A stretch of DNA of 64,000 nt from Vogesella alkaliphila (lineage in GTDB: Bacteria; Pseudomonadota; Gammaproteobacteria; Burkholderiales; Chromobacteriaceae). Below, in pieces: positions 30,005 to 39,857 of this stretch (position 1 is its first letter; every line of letters begins with the position of its first letter). Made by a program: the position numbers and the translations under genes. The stretch covers positions 119,398-183,397 of the forward strand of contig NZ_BMYW01000006.1 in assembly GCF_014652475.1 (NCBI RefSeq). Direction: 5' to 3'. The notes under the pieces were generated by a model. It was not told the DNA's origin and searched no databases. It saw only the letters and a program-made list of their open reading frames with translations.

Positions 30005-30799
30005 ATGAACGCCCCTGCCCCCTTCCCCCATCCCTACCCGCTGCGCCACGGCCAGGTCAGCCTGGTCGGTGCCGGCCCCGGCGACCCGGACCTCTTGACG
30101 CTGAAGGCGCTGCGCCGGCTTGGCGAGGCCGACGTGGTGCTGTACGACCTGCTGGTGTCCGACGCGGTGCTGGCGCTGGTCAACCGCCGCGCCGAGCAGA
30201 TCTGCGTCGGCAAGCGCGCCAGCCGCCACACCCTGCCGCAACAGGACATCAACCAGCTGATCGTGACCAAGGCGCAGCAAGGGCTGCGCGTGGTGCGGCT
30301 GAAAGGCGGCGACCCGTTCCTGTTCGGGCGCGGCGGCGAGGAGCTGGAAACGTTGGCCGCAGCCGGCATCGCCTGTGAGGTGATCCCCGGCATCAGCGCG
30401 GCGATGGGCGCGGCGGCGGCGGCCGGCATTCCGCTGACGCACCGCGACTACGCGCAGGGCGTGAGCTTCGTCACCGGCCATCGCCGCGAGGGACAGAGTG
30501 TGCTGGAGTGGACCGGCCACACCGGCGCCGAGGAAACGCTGGTGGTGTACATGGGGCTGGGCGAGGCGGCCAATATCGCCGACCAGCTGCAGGCTGCCGG
30601 CCGCGCCGCCGCCACACCGGTGGCCATCATCGAGAACGCCACCACCGCGCAGCAGCGGGTGCTGTGCTGCGAACTGGCCAGTCTCGGCGCCTGTGTGCAG
30701 CAGCACGCGGTCAAGCCGCCGGCCCTGCTGATCATCGGCGAGGTGGTCCGGCTGCAGGCCAGACTGCAGGCGACGCTGGCTCAGGCGCTGGCCGGCTGA
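30005..30799 (+). CDS. cobA: Uroporphyrinogen-III C-methyltransferase
   Basis: 264 residues. SAM-dependent methylation of uroporphyrinogen III at C2 and C7 to precorrin-2, the entry to siroheme, cobalamin and heme d1. Signatures: VSLVGAGPGDPDLLTLKA near residue 16, VRLKGGDPFLFGRGGEE near 98, and PGISAAMGAAAAAGIPLTHR near 127. It is a stand-alone enzyme without the CysG dehydrogenase part. Divergence from norC with a shared FNR-type box suggests supply of siroheme or heme d1 for nitrite reduction (inference). The word at 30349-30360 encodes ETLAA. Confidence 0.93.
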   Translation: MNAPAPFPHPYPLRHGQVSLVGAGPGDPDLLTLKALRRLGEADVVLYDLLVSDAVLALVNRRAEQICVGKRASRHTLPQQDINQLIVTKAQQGLRVVRLKGGDPFLFGRGGEELETLAAAGIACEVIPGISAAMGAAAAAGIPLTHRDYAQGVSFVTGHRREGQSVLEWTGHTGAEETLVVYMGLGEAANIADQLQAAGRAAATPVAIIENATTAQQRVLCCELASLGACVQQHAVKPPALLIIGEVVRLQARLQATLAQALAG

Positions 30800-30803
30800 G
30801 AAA

Positions 30804-30936
30804 CTGTTCACGATACGCAAGACAAGCTGAAAACGGCCGAGGAAGCGCGTTTATCCGGAGATAAACAAGCATCCCGAAGCCGTTTTTAATGCCGTATTGC
30901 CGCCATTGAGATCAAGTCGCGGCCGATCGTGAAAAG
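30804..30936. repeat. MITE-like element of nested inverted repeats
   Basis: Ends are CTGTTCACGAT and ATCGTGAAAAG, inverted with one mismatch in 11. Inside are GAAAACGGC (30829-30837) and GCCGTTTTT (30879-30887), and within those GTTTATC CGGA GATAAAC (30849-30866). Three nested palindromes in 133 bases fill the gap between cobA and the 12-TM gene. Non-coding. Confidence 0.7.
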
Positions 30937-30938
30937 CT

Positions 30939-32183
30939 CTAGGACGGCAAGGCGCGGCGGGCGGCACGGTACTGCCGCGCCGCCGCGGCGAAATGCCGCA
31001 GCAGCAGCGCCAGCAGGCCGAGCAGCACCAGCGCCAGCGGCCAGCCCAGCTGCGGCTGCCACACCCACAGCGCCGCCAGCGGCTGCAACAGCAACAGCGC
31101 GCGCCAGCTGTGCCGCGCGGCGGTTTCCGGCACGAAGGCGTGCATGGCCGGGACGCGATGGCGCGGCGGCGCCGCATTCTTCAGGTGCAGCCACAGCAGG
31201 AAGGGCACGATGCGGTACAGCATGCCGACCACCAGCGTCAGCGCGAAGCCGCCGAGCAGACACCACGCCAGCGCGCGCGCCAGCCACGGCTCGCCGCCCT
31301 GCCACGCCAGCAGCGGCAGCAGTGCCGCCAGCAAGGCCAGGAGCGCAAACGCCAGCCACCAGTACGGCAGCAGCCACTCCTGCGGCCGCCGGCTGGCGCG
31401 CAGCAGGCGCAGGCTGAGCGCGGCAAACAGCGCCAGCGGCAGCCACGCCAGCGACCACCACGGCCACTGCGGCTGCCACAGCAGACCGCCCGCGCCGGCC
31501 AGCAAGGCCAGCAGCCACAGCGTGGCGCCGTGGCGCTGCCACCAGGCGGGATAGGCCGGCGTCAGCAGGAACATCGGCGCGATCACCTGCGCCACTGCCA
31601 TCACCAGCAGCAATACCCAGCCCTGCGCCGCCAGCCGGTGCAGCGGCAGCAGGCTAGGCAGCGGCCACGGCCGGCCCCAGCCCAGCACCGCCAGCATCGA
31701 CAGCCCCAGCAGCAGGGTCAGCAGCAACAGACCGAGCGCCAGGCGCAGGCCGCGGCTGCTGCCGTCCGCCGCCGGGCTGCGCCACAGTCCGTACAGCAGG
31801 CCCGACAGCGCGGCGGCCAGCAGCGCAAACAGCACGCTGGCCAGCTGCAGCCAAGGTGGCGCCAGCCCCTGGTAAAAGCCCCAGCACAGGCTGGCGGTGG
31901 CCAGCTGCCACAGGCTCCACACGCCCAGCCGCCACCACGTTGGCCGCAGGCAGGGCACGCCGGACACCACCGCCACCATCTGCAGCAAGGCGCCCAGCAT
32001 GACGTTGCCGAGCACGCCCAGCGCCAGCAGGTGCAGCGGCAGCAGCAGGCTCAGCGACGGGTAGTCGTTGTCGGTCCGCAGCAGGCTGGCCGCCAGCGGC
32101 AGCAGCCAGCACGCCGCCGCCAAAAAATAACGCACCGGCAGCGAAAGCGGCGGTGCGCGGTCAAAACTGGGCATGGCCTGCAT
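30939..32183 (-). CDS. 12-TM membrane protein linked to NO metabolism
   Basis: 414 residues, extremely Leu/Ala/Trp-rich, about twelve hydrophobic spans. Characteristic segments: LHLLALGVLGNVMLGALLQM near residue 50, MAVAQVIAPMFLLTPAYPAWW near 200, and MLYRIVPFLLWLHLKN near 325. I recognise a general resemblance to NnrS-like or heme-copper-associated membrane proteins near nor genes, but not a named family. Its ATG shares one base with the stop of the DUF2249 gene (TGATG), so it is the third gene of a hemerythrin - DUF2249 - membrane protein operon. Confidence 0.65.
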   Translation of the reverse strand: MQAMPSFDRAPPLSLPVRYFLAAACWLLPLAASLLRTDNDYPSLSLLLPLHLLALGVLGNVMLGALLQMVAVVSGVPCLRPTWWRLGVWSLWQLATASLCWGFYQGLAPPWLQLASVLFALLAAALSGLLYGLWRSPAADGSSRGLRLALGLLLLTLLLGLSMLAVLGWGRPWPLPSLLPLHRLAAQGWVLLLVMAVAQVIAPMFLLTPAYPAWWQRHGATLWLLALLAGAGGLLWQPQWPWWSLAWLPLALFAALSLRLLRASRRPQEWLLPYWWLAFALLALLAALLPLLAWQGGEPWLARALAWCLLGGFALTLVVGMLYRIVPFLLWLHLKNAAPPRHRVPAMHAFVPETAARHSWRALLLLQPLAALWVWQPQLGWPLALVLLGLLALLLRHFAAAARQYRAARRALPS

Positions 32184-32398
32184 CAGGGCAGCACCAGCTT
32201 CAGCACCACCCCGCTCATGTCCGGCAGCATCTCACTGTCGAAGCCGACCTTGCGCTGCTGCAGCAGCGGAATCAGCGGCCCGGGGAAGTGCGGCAGCACA
32301 TAGGCCAGCTGCTGGCCGCTGCTGCCGTTATCGACGTCGTCGAGAATGATTTCCATCGGTTCCGGCGGCACCAGGCCGCGCAAATCACGGGGTGACAT
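32183..32398 (-). CDS. DUF2249 family protein
   Basis: 71 residues from MSPRDLRGLVPPEPMEIIL. The DLRGLxPPEPMExIL opening, then a segment around PHFPGPLIPLLQQR, match DUF2249. These small proteins recur beside hemerythrin and denitrification genes, and function is unknown. The start overlaps the hemerythrin 3' end by 14 bases, and the stop overlaps the next start. Confidence 0.75.
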   Translation of the reverse strand: MSPRDLRGLVPPEPMEIILDDVDNGSSGQQLAYVLPHFPGPLIPLLQQRKVGFDSEMLPDMSGVVLKLVLP

Positions 32399-32819
32399 GG
32401 CGTAGCTCCTGCAACAGGGTGGCGGCATCCGGAATCCGGCTGTCGCACATCGGATAGAGGATGTTTTCCTCCTTCATATTGTGCTGCTGCATCAGCACCA
32501 GCAAGGTGTCGCAGGTGGCGGCCACGCCGCGGGCGTCGCGCTGCAGCAGATCGCGGTTGAGGTCTTCCATCAGCTCGCGCATCTGCTCGTGCTCGTAGCG
32601 CATCACCGCGGTCGGGCCGCCGCGCATGCCGGTAGCCGCTTCCAGCGCCGGGAACAGCCGGTTTTCCTCGTCGGCAAAATGCTGCGCCATTTCCTCGCAG
32701 AAGCTGGCGCACAGCGCATCGGCGCCGGCCCAGTCCTGCTGGCGCACCGCCTGCTCCAGCGCGGCAAATGAGTCGTCGCAGTGGCGGTGCACCGCGCTCA
32801 GGTGGGTAGTCAGGTTCAT
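32385..32819 (-). CDS. Hemerythrin HHE-domain protein
   Basis: 144 residues from MNLTTHLSAVHRHCDD. Four-helix bundle with non-heme diiron ligands at the expected places: H in AVHRHCDD, HFADEENRLFP (HxxxE) near residue 56, YEHEQMRELM near 83, and QQHNMKEENILYP (HxxxE) near 116. Such proteins bind O2 or NO or help repair iron-sulfur centres under nitrosative stress. A near-perfect FNR/DNR box lies upstream, placing it with norCB. First gene of a three-gene operon. Confidence 0.88.
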   Translation of the reverse strand: MNLTTHLSAVHRHCDDSFAALEQAVRQQDWAGADALCASFCEEMAQHFADEENRLFPALEAATGMRGGPTAVMRYEHEQMRELMEDLNRDLLQRDARGVAATCDTLLVLMQQHNMKEENILYPMCDSRIPDAATLLQELRHVTP

Positions 32820-32876
32820 CGTCAGGCTCCGGTGGGGTGTTGCCGACAGTATTGCCGCGGCGCAGCAGCGCGCTGA

Positions 32877-32890
32877 ATGATGCCGATCAA
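32877..32890 (-). promoter_or_regulatory. FNR/DNR-type box upstream of the hemerythrin operon
   Basis: Minus strand TTGATCGGCATCAT matches TTGAT-N4-ATCAA with one change. It is centred about 64 bases before the hemerythrin start. Confidence 0.65.
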
Positions 32891-32923
32891 GAAACCCGCG
32901 CGCTGCAGCAGCCGGCACCAATG

Positions 32924-32958
32924 AAAACAGGGCATGGTGTGATCACCATGCCCTGTTT
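32924..32958. terminator. Terminator downstream of the CZB chemoreceptor
   Basis: AAAACAGGGCATGGTG, loop TGAT, CACCATGCCCTGTTT. On the minus strand it ends in TTTTC, beyond the 100-nt repeat that follows the chemoreceptor gene. Confidence 0.75.
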
Positions 32959-32980
32959 GCCTGACTGCCCTGCGACGGCT

Positions 32981-33086
32981 TAGCGCTGCTCACCAAACCT
33001 CGCCGCGCACCCGAGTCAAGGCGCGCCGGCGAAGACAGTACTCAGTGGTACGGCAAGGAGGCGCAACGCAGGATCAGGGGGTTTGC
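32981..33086 (-). repeat. About 100-nt dispersed 3' repeat, copy B
   Basis: Homologous, in reverse complement, to 5318-5423. It begins about 10 bases after the chemoreceptor stop and has the same orientation relative to the gene as copy A has to mnmA. Confidence 0.8.
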
Positions 33087-33095
33087 TGGCGGCGC

Positions 33096-34187
33096 TTAGT
33101 GGCCGAGGTGCACCAGCCGGTCCAGCAGGCCCATCACCTCGTCGGACGACTGCTCCATGGTCGACAGCGCCTGCGTAGCCGCGCTGTAGTCGGCGGCGTA
33201 GAACGCCTGCAGTGCCGCCTTGCCGCTCTCGTGCACCCGCGCGTGCGGCGCGTCCAGCTGGCCGTAGCTGGCCTGATCGCGGCACTGCTGATGGCCGCGG
33301 CCCTCGTAGTACCACTTGCCGAGGCGACAGTGGGTGTGGCTGGACAGCTGGCCGGCGTCCAGGGTGTGGTAGCCGATGAAGGCCTTGTAGATCTCCATCT
33401 TGTAGACGATGTGATCCAGCTTCACCACTTCCATGAAGCTCGCGTTGGTGCCGGCGGTGATCGCCTTCGCCATCTGCTCGCTGCCGTCGACCAGCTTCTT
33501 GATCGCCACCGCGATTTCCTCGCCGGTGTGGCGATACTTCTCCGCCTGCTCCGCCGCCTCGCTGACCTGCTGCTTGGTGTCGCTGGACGCCTTCTCCACG
33601 TCGCCCACCAGGCTGGCGATCTCGCTGGTCGCCTGCGAGGTGCGCTCGGCCAGCTTGCGCACTTCGTCGGCCACCACAGCAAAGCCGCGGCCCTGCTCGC
33701 CGGCGCGCGCCGCCTCGATCGCCGCGTTCAGCGCCAGCAGGTTGGTCTGGTCGGCCACGTCCTTGATCAGCTGCACGAACTGGCGGATTTCGCCGGTCTT
33801 GCTGTTGAGGGTGTCCATCTGTTGCGCGGTCAGCTGCTGCGCGTTGGCGATGTCGCTGAAGCTGTTGGCGAGGGTGTCGACCACGTTGCGGGTGTGGTCG
33901 AGGCCGGCCGCGGTGTCGGTGGCCAGGCTGAAGCAGCCTTCCATGTCCTCGGCCAGCTTGCTGAAGCTGCCGCGCAGCTGCGCGACGCCGTCACAGAACT
34001 GCCCGAACGGCTGGCGGTAGCTGTGGCGCTTTTGCTGGGCGAGCTCGTTTTCGCGGCTCAGTTGTTCGCAGTTGCCCAGCGCCTGGCGCGCCTGATCCAG
34101 CTGCTGCTGCAGTGTCGCGCGCTCCTGGTCCAGGGTGGCGAGGCGTGCTTCCAGTGCGGCGATCTTTTTCTTGCTGTTGCCAAACAT
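33096..34187 (-). CDS. Soluble methyl-accepting chemotaxis protein with C-terminal CZB domain
   Basis: 363 residues from [19 protein letters not shown]; no membrane segments. A coiled coil at residues ~5-45 is followed by a short signalling domain with the receptor hairpin tip [20 protein letters not shown] and [19 protein letters not shown]. The C-terminal ~115 residues form a chemoreceptor zinc-binding domain with conserved His/Cys: [29 protein letters not shown] and [14 protein letters not shown] receptors sense oxidants or zinc in the cytoplasm (TlpD-like). Monocistronic, divergent from dctB. Confidence 0.88.
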   Translation of the reverse strand: MFGNSKKKIAALEARLATLDQERATLQQQLDQARQALGNCEQLSRENELAQQKRHSYRQPFGQFCDGVAQLRGSFSKLAEDMEGCFSLATDTAAGLDHTRNVVDTLANSFSDIANAQQLTAQQMDTLNSKTGEIRQFVQLIKDVADQTNLLALNAAIEAARAGEQGRGFAVVADEVRKLAERTSQATSEIASLVGDVEKASSDTKQQVSEAAEQAEKYRHTGEEIAVAIKKLVDGSEQMAKAITAGTNASFMEVVKLDHIVYKMEIYKAFIGYHTLDAGQLSSHTHCRLGKWYYEGRGHQQCRDQASYGQLDAPHARVHESGKAALQAFYAADYSAATQALSTMEQSSDEVMGLLDRLVHLGH

Positions 34188-34596
34188 GTTTATGTTTTCT
34201 CCAAGTCCCGGCTGCGGCGCAAACTCGCCGCAATGGTGTGACGACAGGTCATCGGCCAGCCCGCAAGCGGCCAACCGGTGAATACTACCGTCTGGCTGCC
34301 GGCTTGACGATGGCTTTCCGGGTTGCATGGCGTACGGATTTCCGGATACCGCTGCGGCAGCGGTTCGGTTTTGCGATACCCGGTGGCGGCAAGTGCTTGT
34401 TATCGCTGCCGCTTGTCACTGGCACGAATAGTGCAATGCAAATGCACCGCAACGGTGCGCCTGGCGTGCCACGTTAAGCGCGGGGTGCAACAAAAAGGAC
34501 ACCCCGCCCTGCCGCAATTTTGCTGACGCCGGCCATGGCCTGTGTTAGAACCGGAATCCTGTCATCCCAATGTTGGCCGCAACGCTTTTTTCCGCC
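34188..34596. promoter_or_regulatory. Divergent intergenic region, CZB receptor / dctB
   Basis: 409 bases without a gene. It contains a candidate sigma-54 promoter (34420-34435), a hairpin GCGGGGTG...CACCCCGC at about 34480-34509, and a one-mismatch copy of the dispersed word (34569-34582) abutting the dctB start. No other gene seen. Confidence 0.5.
34420..34435 (+). promoter_or_regulatory. Candidate sigma-54 promoter before dctBD
   Basis: TGGCAC-GAATA-GTGCA matches the -24/-12 consensus TGGCAC-N5-TTGCA except one base. It reads toward dctB, 162 bases upstream of its start. Autoregulation by DctD, a sigma-54 activator, is a possible reason (inference). Confidence 0.45.
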
Positions 34597-36436
34597 ATGT
34601 CTGTCCGTATCCGCAAACCGCTGTTCCTGAGCTGCCTGTTGCTGGGGCTGGTACTGCTGTGCAGCACGCTGACCTACCAGTTTTCGGTGCAGCACGGCAT
34701 CGACGCCCTGCGCGAGCAGGGCAACCGCCAGCTGGAGCTGCACACCCGCGGCGTGGAAAGCGAGATCGAACGCTTCGTGTGGCTGCCCGGCCTGCTACAG
34801 CTCAACCCGGTGACGCTGCAGCTGCTGCAGTCGCCGGACGCCCACCACCAGCTGGAGGTCAACCGCTACCTGGCGGCGATGAACGACCGCAGCGGCACGC
34901 TGGCGATCTACGTGCTGGACAGCAACGGCCGCGTGCTGGCGTCCAGCAACTGGCGCCGCAGCGACAGCTACGTCGGCGAGGACCTGTCGTTCCGCCCCTA
35001 CTACACCGACGCCATGGCCGGCCGCTCCGGCCGCTTCTACGGCATCGGCAGCACCATCGGCGAGGCCGGCTACTACCTGTCCAGCCCGCTGCGCGTCAAG
35101 GGCCGCATCGCCGGCGTGGCGGTGGTCAAGGTCCGCCTCGGCCAGCTGGAGGCCGGCTGGCGCAAGGCCGGTGCCGACGTGTTCATCGCCGATGAAAACG
35201 GCGTCATCATCCTCGCCTCCAAGCCGCGCTGGCGGCTGAACGTGATCCACCCGCTGTCGCAGGCGCGGCGCAACCAGCTGGCGCAGAGCCTGCAATACCA
35301 CTGGGCGTCGCTGCCGCTGCTGCAGCTGAAATCGCGGCGCACGCTGGCGCCGGGGCTGGACCGCTGGGAGCTGTCCGATCCCGACGTCGCCGCGCCGGAA
35401 GGCCGCCTGTTCCTCGCGCAATCGCGCACCCTCAACGACACCCGCTGGCAGCTGACCCTGCTCAGCCCGCTGGCGGCGGTGAAGGCGGCAGCGTGGACGC
35501 ACGCGATGCTGGCGGCCACCATCGTCGCGGTGCTGACGCTGCTGCTGATCGCGTGGAACGAGCGGCGCAAGGTGATCGCCACCCGCCTGTCGGCGCGCGA
35601 GGCGCTGCAGGCGGCCAACAGCGAGCTGGAACGCCGCATCGAAGAGCGCACCGCCGACCTGTCCGCCAGCAACGAGCGCCTGCTGGCCGAGATCCGCGAG
35701 CGCGAGCTGGCGGAGCAGACGCTGCGCAAGGCGCAGAACGAGCTGATCCAGGCCGGCAAGCTGGCGGTGATCGGCCAGATGTCGACCAGCATCGCCCACG
35801 AGCTGAACCAGCCGCTGGCGGCGCTGCGCACCCTGTCCGGCAACACCGTGAAATTCCTCGCCCGCGGCGCCTACGACACCGCCGCGGCCAACCTCAAGAC
35901 CATCGGCGAGCTGGTGGAGCGCATGGGCAAGATCACCGGCTCGCTGCGCTCCTTCGCCCGCCGCTCCGAGCACGCCGACGGCCAGGCGCGGCTGGAAACC
36001 GCGGTCGACGCCGCGCTGTTCCTGCTGCAGCCGCGGCTGTCACGCCACCCGGTCACCGTGCAGCGCGAATTCGACGACGTGCTGCTGGCCATCGACCAGA
36101 CGCGGCTGGAGCAGATCCTGGTCAACCTGATCGGCAACGCGCTGGACGCGCTGCAGGGCGTACCCGCCGCCTGCGTGCGCCTGATCGGCCAGCGCGACGG
36201 CGGCCGCTACCAGCTGACCGTGGCCGACAACGGCGGCGGCCTGCCGGAGCAGGTGCGCCAGCATCTGTTCGAACCCTTTTTCACCACCAAGCCGCAGGGC
36301 AGCGGGCTGGGGCTGGGGCTGACCCTGTCCGCCAGCCTCGCCGCGGCGGCCAACGGTACACTGCAGGCACAGCCGCTGCCACAAGGCGCCGCCTTCGTGC
36401 TGCAATTGCCGCTGTGCCCGGAACAGGAACTCCATC

Positions 36437-36444
<8 letters not shown>
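34597..36444 (+). CDS. dctB: C4-dicarboxylate sensor histidine kinase DctB
   Basis: 615 residues from MSVRIRKPLFLSCLLLG; an ATG at 34570 would add nine. Two membrane spans (residues ~8-24 and ~304-325, MLAATIVAVLTLLLIAWNE) flank a periplasmic double-PAS (dCache) domain with DctB features: RYLAAMNDRSGTLAIYVLD, FRPYYTDAMAGRSGRFYGIG and GYYLSSPL. A coiled coil and the kinase follow: IGQMSTSIAHELNQPLAALR (H box), NLIGNALDAL (N box), GSGLGLGLTLSASLA (G2). Senses succinate, fumarate or malate and phosphorylates DctD; its gene overlaps dctD by 8 bases. Confidence 0.92.
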
Positions 36445-37765
<1,321 letters not shown>

Positions 37766-38081
37766 CCCCCCTGCCCCTGGCCACAAAAAAGGCAGCCCGT
37801 CCGCGGGCTGCCTTTTTTGTGCGCCCGGCCTTGCGGCCAACGTTGGCCGCAAGCCGGGCTCATCGCCGCAGCGGGACATCCGACCGGTCAAAAAAAATAA
37901 CCATACGGCGTGAAAGCTTGCCACACACGCATTTTGCCAATAACACACGTTAAAAATCACATTTTAAAAAAAATTTCGTTCTGGCATAGTCCGCCACCGT
38001 GTCATACAACTCATACCAGATGCCGAGTTCGACACGAGGCGCGATCAGCCCCGCGAGTCACTCACTACTGAAGGGGATACT
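37766..38081. promoter_or_regulatory. Intergenic region dctD / PAS chemoreceptor
   Basis: 316 bases without a gene. The first part is the terminator plus hairpin unit (37786-37855). The rest (about 37880-38080) is AT-rich, with tracts such as TTAAAAAAAATTTCG, and probably contains the chemoreceptor promoter. I could not assign a sigma-28 or sigma-70 site with confidence. The ribosome site GAAGGGG is at about 38069. Confidence 0.5.
37786..37855. repeat. Terminator plus inverted-word unit, copy 1
   Basis: AAAAAGGCAGCCC ... GGGCTGCCTTTTTT terminator for dctD, then the perfect 22-bp palindrome at 37831-37852 (TTGCGGCCAAC and its reverse complement), extended by CCCGGC/GCCGGG. The same ~70-base unit recurs at 39779-39849 on the other side of the chemoreceptor gene, almost identical. 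Confidence 0.92.
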
Positions 38082-39668
38082 ATGCGTCAGAATCTTCCCG
38101 TCACCGATCAAGAGCTGTTTCTTGATCCGCGAAGCCCCATCGTCACCAAGACCGACCTTAAAGGCCGGATCACCTACGCCAATCCGGCCTTTGTCACCAT
38201 TAGTGGCTTTAGCGAAGAAGAGCTGATCGGACAACCGCACAATGTCGTGCGCCATCCGGACATGCCATCCGCAGCCTTTCAGGACCTGTGGGACACCATC
38301 AAGCATGGTCAGCCGTGGCAAGGGCTGGTAAAGAACCGAGCCAAGAATGGCGCGTTTTACTGGGTAGAGGCCTACGTCACGCCGCTGAGCGAGAACGGCA
38401 AGCATATCGGCTACATGTCTGTTCGCGCCGCGCCCTCTCGCGACAAGGTCCGTGAGGCCGAACAGCTGTACCGGGCCATCAATGCCGGCCAGACCCCCTT
38501 CCCGTCGACCAGACACAGCAAGGCCCCATCGTGGCTGTCGCAGCAGCTGACAATCTTCGGCGTCACGCTGCTGGCCGGCCTTCTCTGCGTATTGCTGCCC
38601 AAAGGCTGGCAGCAAGGTGCCATGCTATTGGTCTTTCTGCTCGGTTGCCTGACCACGCTATGGCTGCAACAACGGGTACGCTCCACGCTGCTGGATGCCA
38701 ATGCCGCGCTGATGCGTTTTGGCGAGGGCAATTTCAAGGAGGCGGTAGCGGCACAGGGGCCACGCGAATGTGCCACATTGCGACAGCAGCTGGAAACGAC
38801 CCGCATCAACCTGCGCGCCATTCTTGCCGATGTGGTCTCCGCCAGCGCCAGCATCGGCCACGGGGCGGATGATATCTGTCGCCAGGCCGCCACCCTGAAG
38901 GAGCGGGCTACCGATGAAAGCAACGACATCGCCCACATTGCCGCCGCACTGGAGCAACTGACCGTTTCGGTCAGCGAGATTGCCGATACCACCCGCACCG
39001 GCTCGGACCATGCCAGCACTGCACGCCTGCTGGTCCAACAGGGGAGCAGCCACATGCAGCAGACGCTGCAGAGCACCGAGACCATGCTCGGTGCCATCGG
39101 TGAAGTGCGTCGCACCCTGGAGCAGCTGAATGGCGCCGTGACACGTATTGGCTCGATCAGTCAGCTGATCAGCGATGTCGCGGAACAGACCAATCTGCTG
39201 GCGCTGAATGCGGCGATCGAGGCCGCCCGTGCCGGCGAGCACGGTCGCGGCTTTGCCGTGGTCGCCGACGAGGTTCGCAAGCTGGCAGAACGCACCAGCC
39301 ACAGCACTCGCGAGATCGGCGAATCGATCGGCCAGGTGCGGCAGCACACCGATGCCGCCCTGACCTCGATTGACCATGCCGGCCAGGTGACCAGAGAAGC
39401 CAGCGAGCTAGTCGGCGCCACCTCCTCCAGCCTGGTACAGATTGATCAGGCCAGCCTGGGGGTAGCCAACAGTGCGCAGGATGTCGCTTCCATGCTGGTA
39501 CAGCAGTCGCGCGCCTCGACCGAAGTCGCCCACAATATGGAAAAGGTCAGCGCCATTACCGAAAACAATGCCCATAACGTGGCGCAGGCCGCCCATGCCG
39601 CGAGTGAGCTGATGGGCACCACCAAGGCGTTGAAACAGCTGGTCGCCCACTTCGAAAAATCATTGTGA
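38082..39668 (+). CDS. Aer-like methyl-accepting chemotaxis protein with PAS domain
   Basis: 528 residues. An N-terminal PAS domain (residues ~10-120: [39 protein letters not shown]) is of the Aer type, which binds FAD and reports redox or oxygen. Two hydrophobic stretches follow at ~155-195 ([36 protein letters not shown]). A HAMP-like region and a signalling domain with the tip [20 protein letters not shown] follow. Ends HFEKSL, without a CheR pentapeptide. Flanked by duplicated terminator/hairpin units and less GC-rich than its neighbours, consistent with insertion. Confidence 0.9.
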   Translation: MRQNLPVTDQELFLDPRSPIVTKTDLKGRITYANPAFVTISGFSEEELIGQPHNVVRHPDMPSAAFQDLWDTIKHGQPWQGLVKNRAKNGAFYWVEAYVTPLSENGKHIGYMSVRAAPSRDKVREAEQLYRAINAGQTPFPSTRHSKAPSWLSQQLTIFGVTLLAGLLCVLLPKGWQQGAMLLVFLLGCLTTLWLQQRVRSTLLDANAALMRFGEGNFKEAVAAQGPRECATLRQQLETTRINLRAILADVVSASASIGHGADDICRQAATLKERATDESNDIAHIAAALEQLTVSVSEIADTTRTGSDHASTARLLVQQGSSHMQQTLQSTETMLGAIGEVRRTLEQLNGAVTRIGSISQLISDVAEQTNLLALNAAIEAARAGEHGRGFAVVADEVRKLAERTSHSTREIGESIGQVRQHTDAALTSIDHAGQVTREASELVGATSSSLVQIDQASLGVANSAQDVASMLVQQSRASTEVAHNMEKVSAITENNAHNVAQAAHAASELMGTTKALKQLVAHFEKSL

Positions 39669-39778
39669 GTCGGGCATGGCCGCCCTAAACGGCCCTGCTG
39701 CAGCAAGCGGAACCGGCCAGCCACCAGCACGCGACGGCAGCCCCCCTCCCCCGCCCCACCGCCAAACCATCGGCGCAG

Positions 39779-39849
39779 CAAAAAGGCAGCCCGTCCGCGG
39801 GCTGCCTTTTTTGTGCACCCGGCCTTGCGGCCAACGTTGGCCGCAAGCC
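39779..39849. repeat. Terminator plus inverted-word unit, copy 2
   Basis: Near-identical to 37786-37855: the GGCAGCCC/GGGCTGCC stem with A and T runs, then the perfect 22-bp palindrome at 39825-39846. It serves as terminator for the chemoreceptor and for convergent prmB. Confidence 0.92.
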
Positions 39850-39857
39850 GTGAGCGT

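Noticed and set aside
30939-32183. 12-TM protein as NnrS
   Set aside because: Topology and context fit, but I could not find the NnrS signature sequences, so the name was not assigned.
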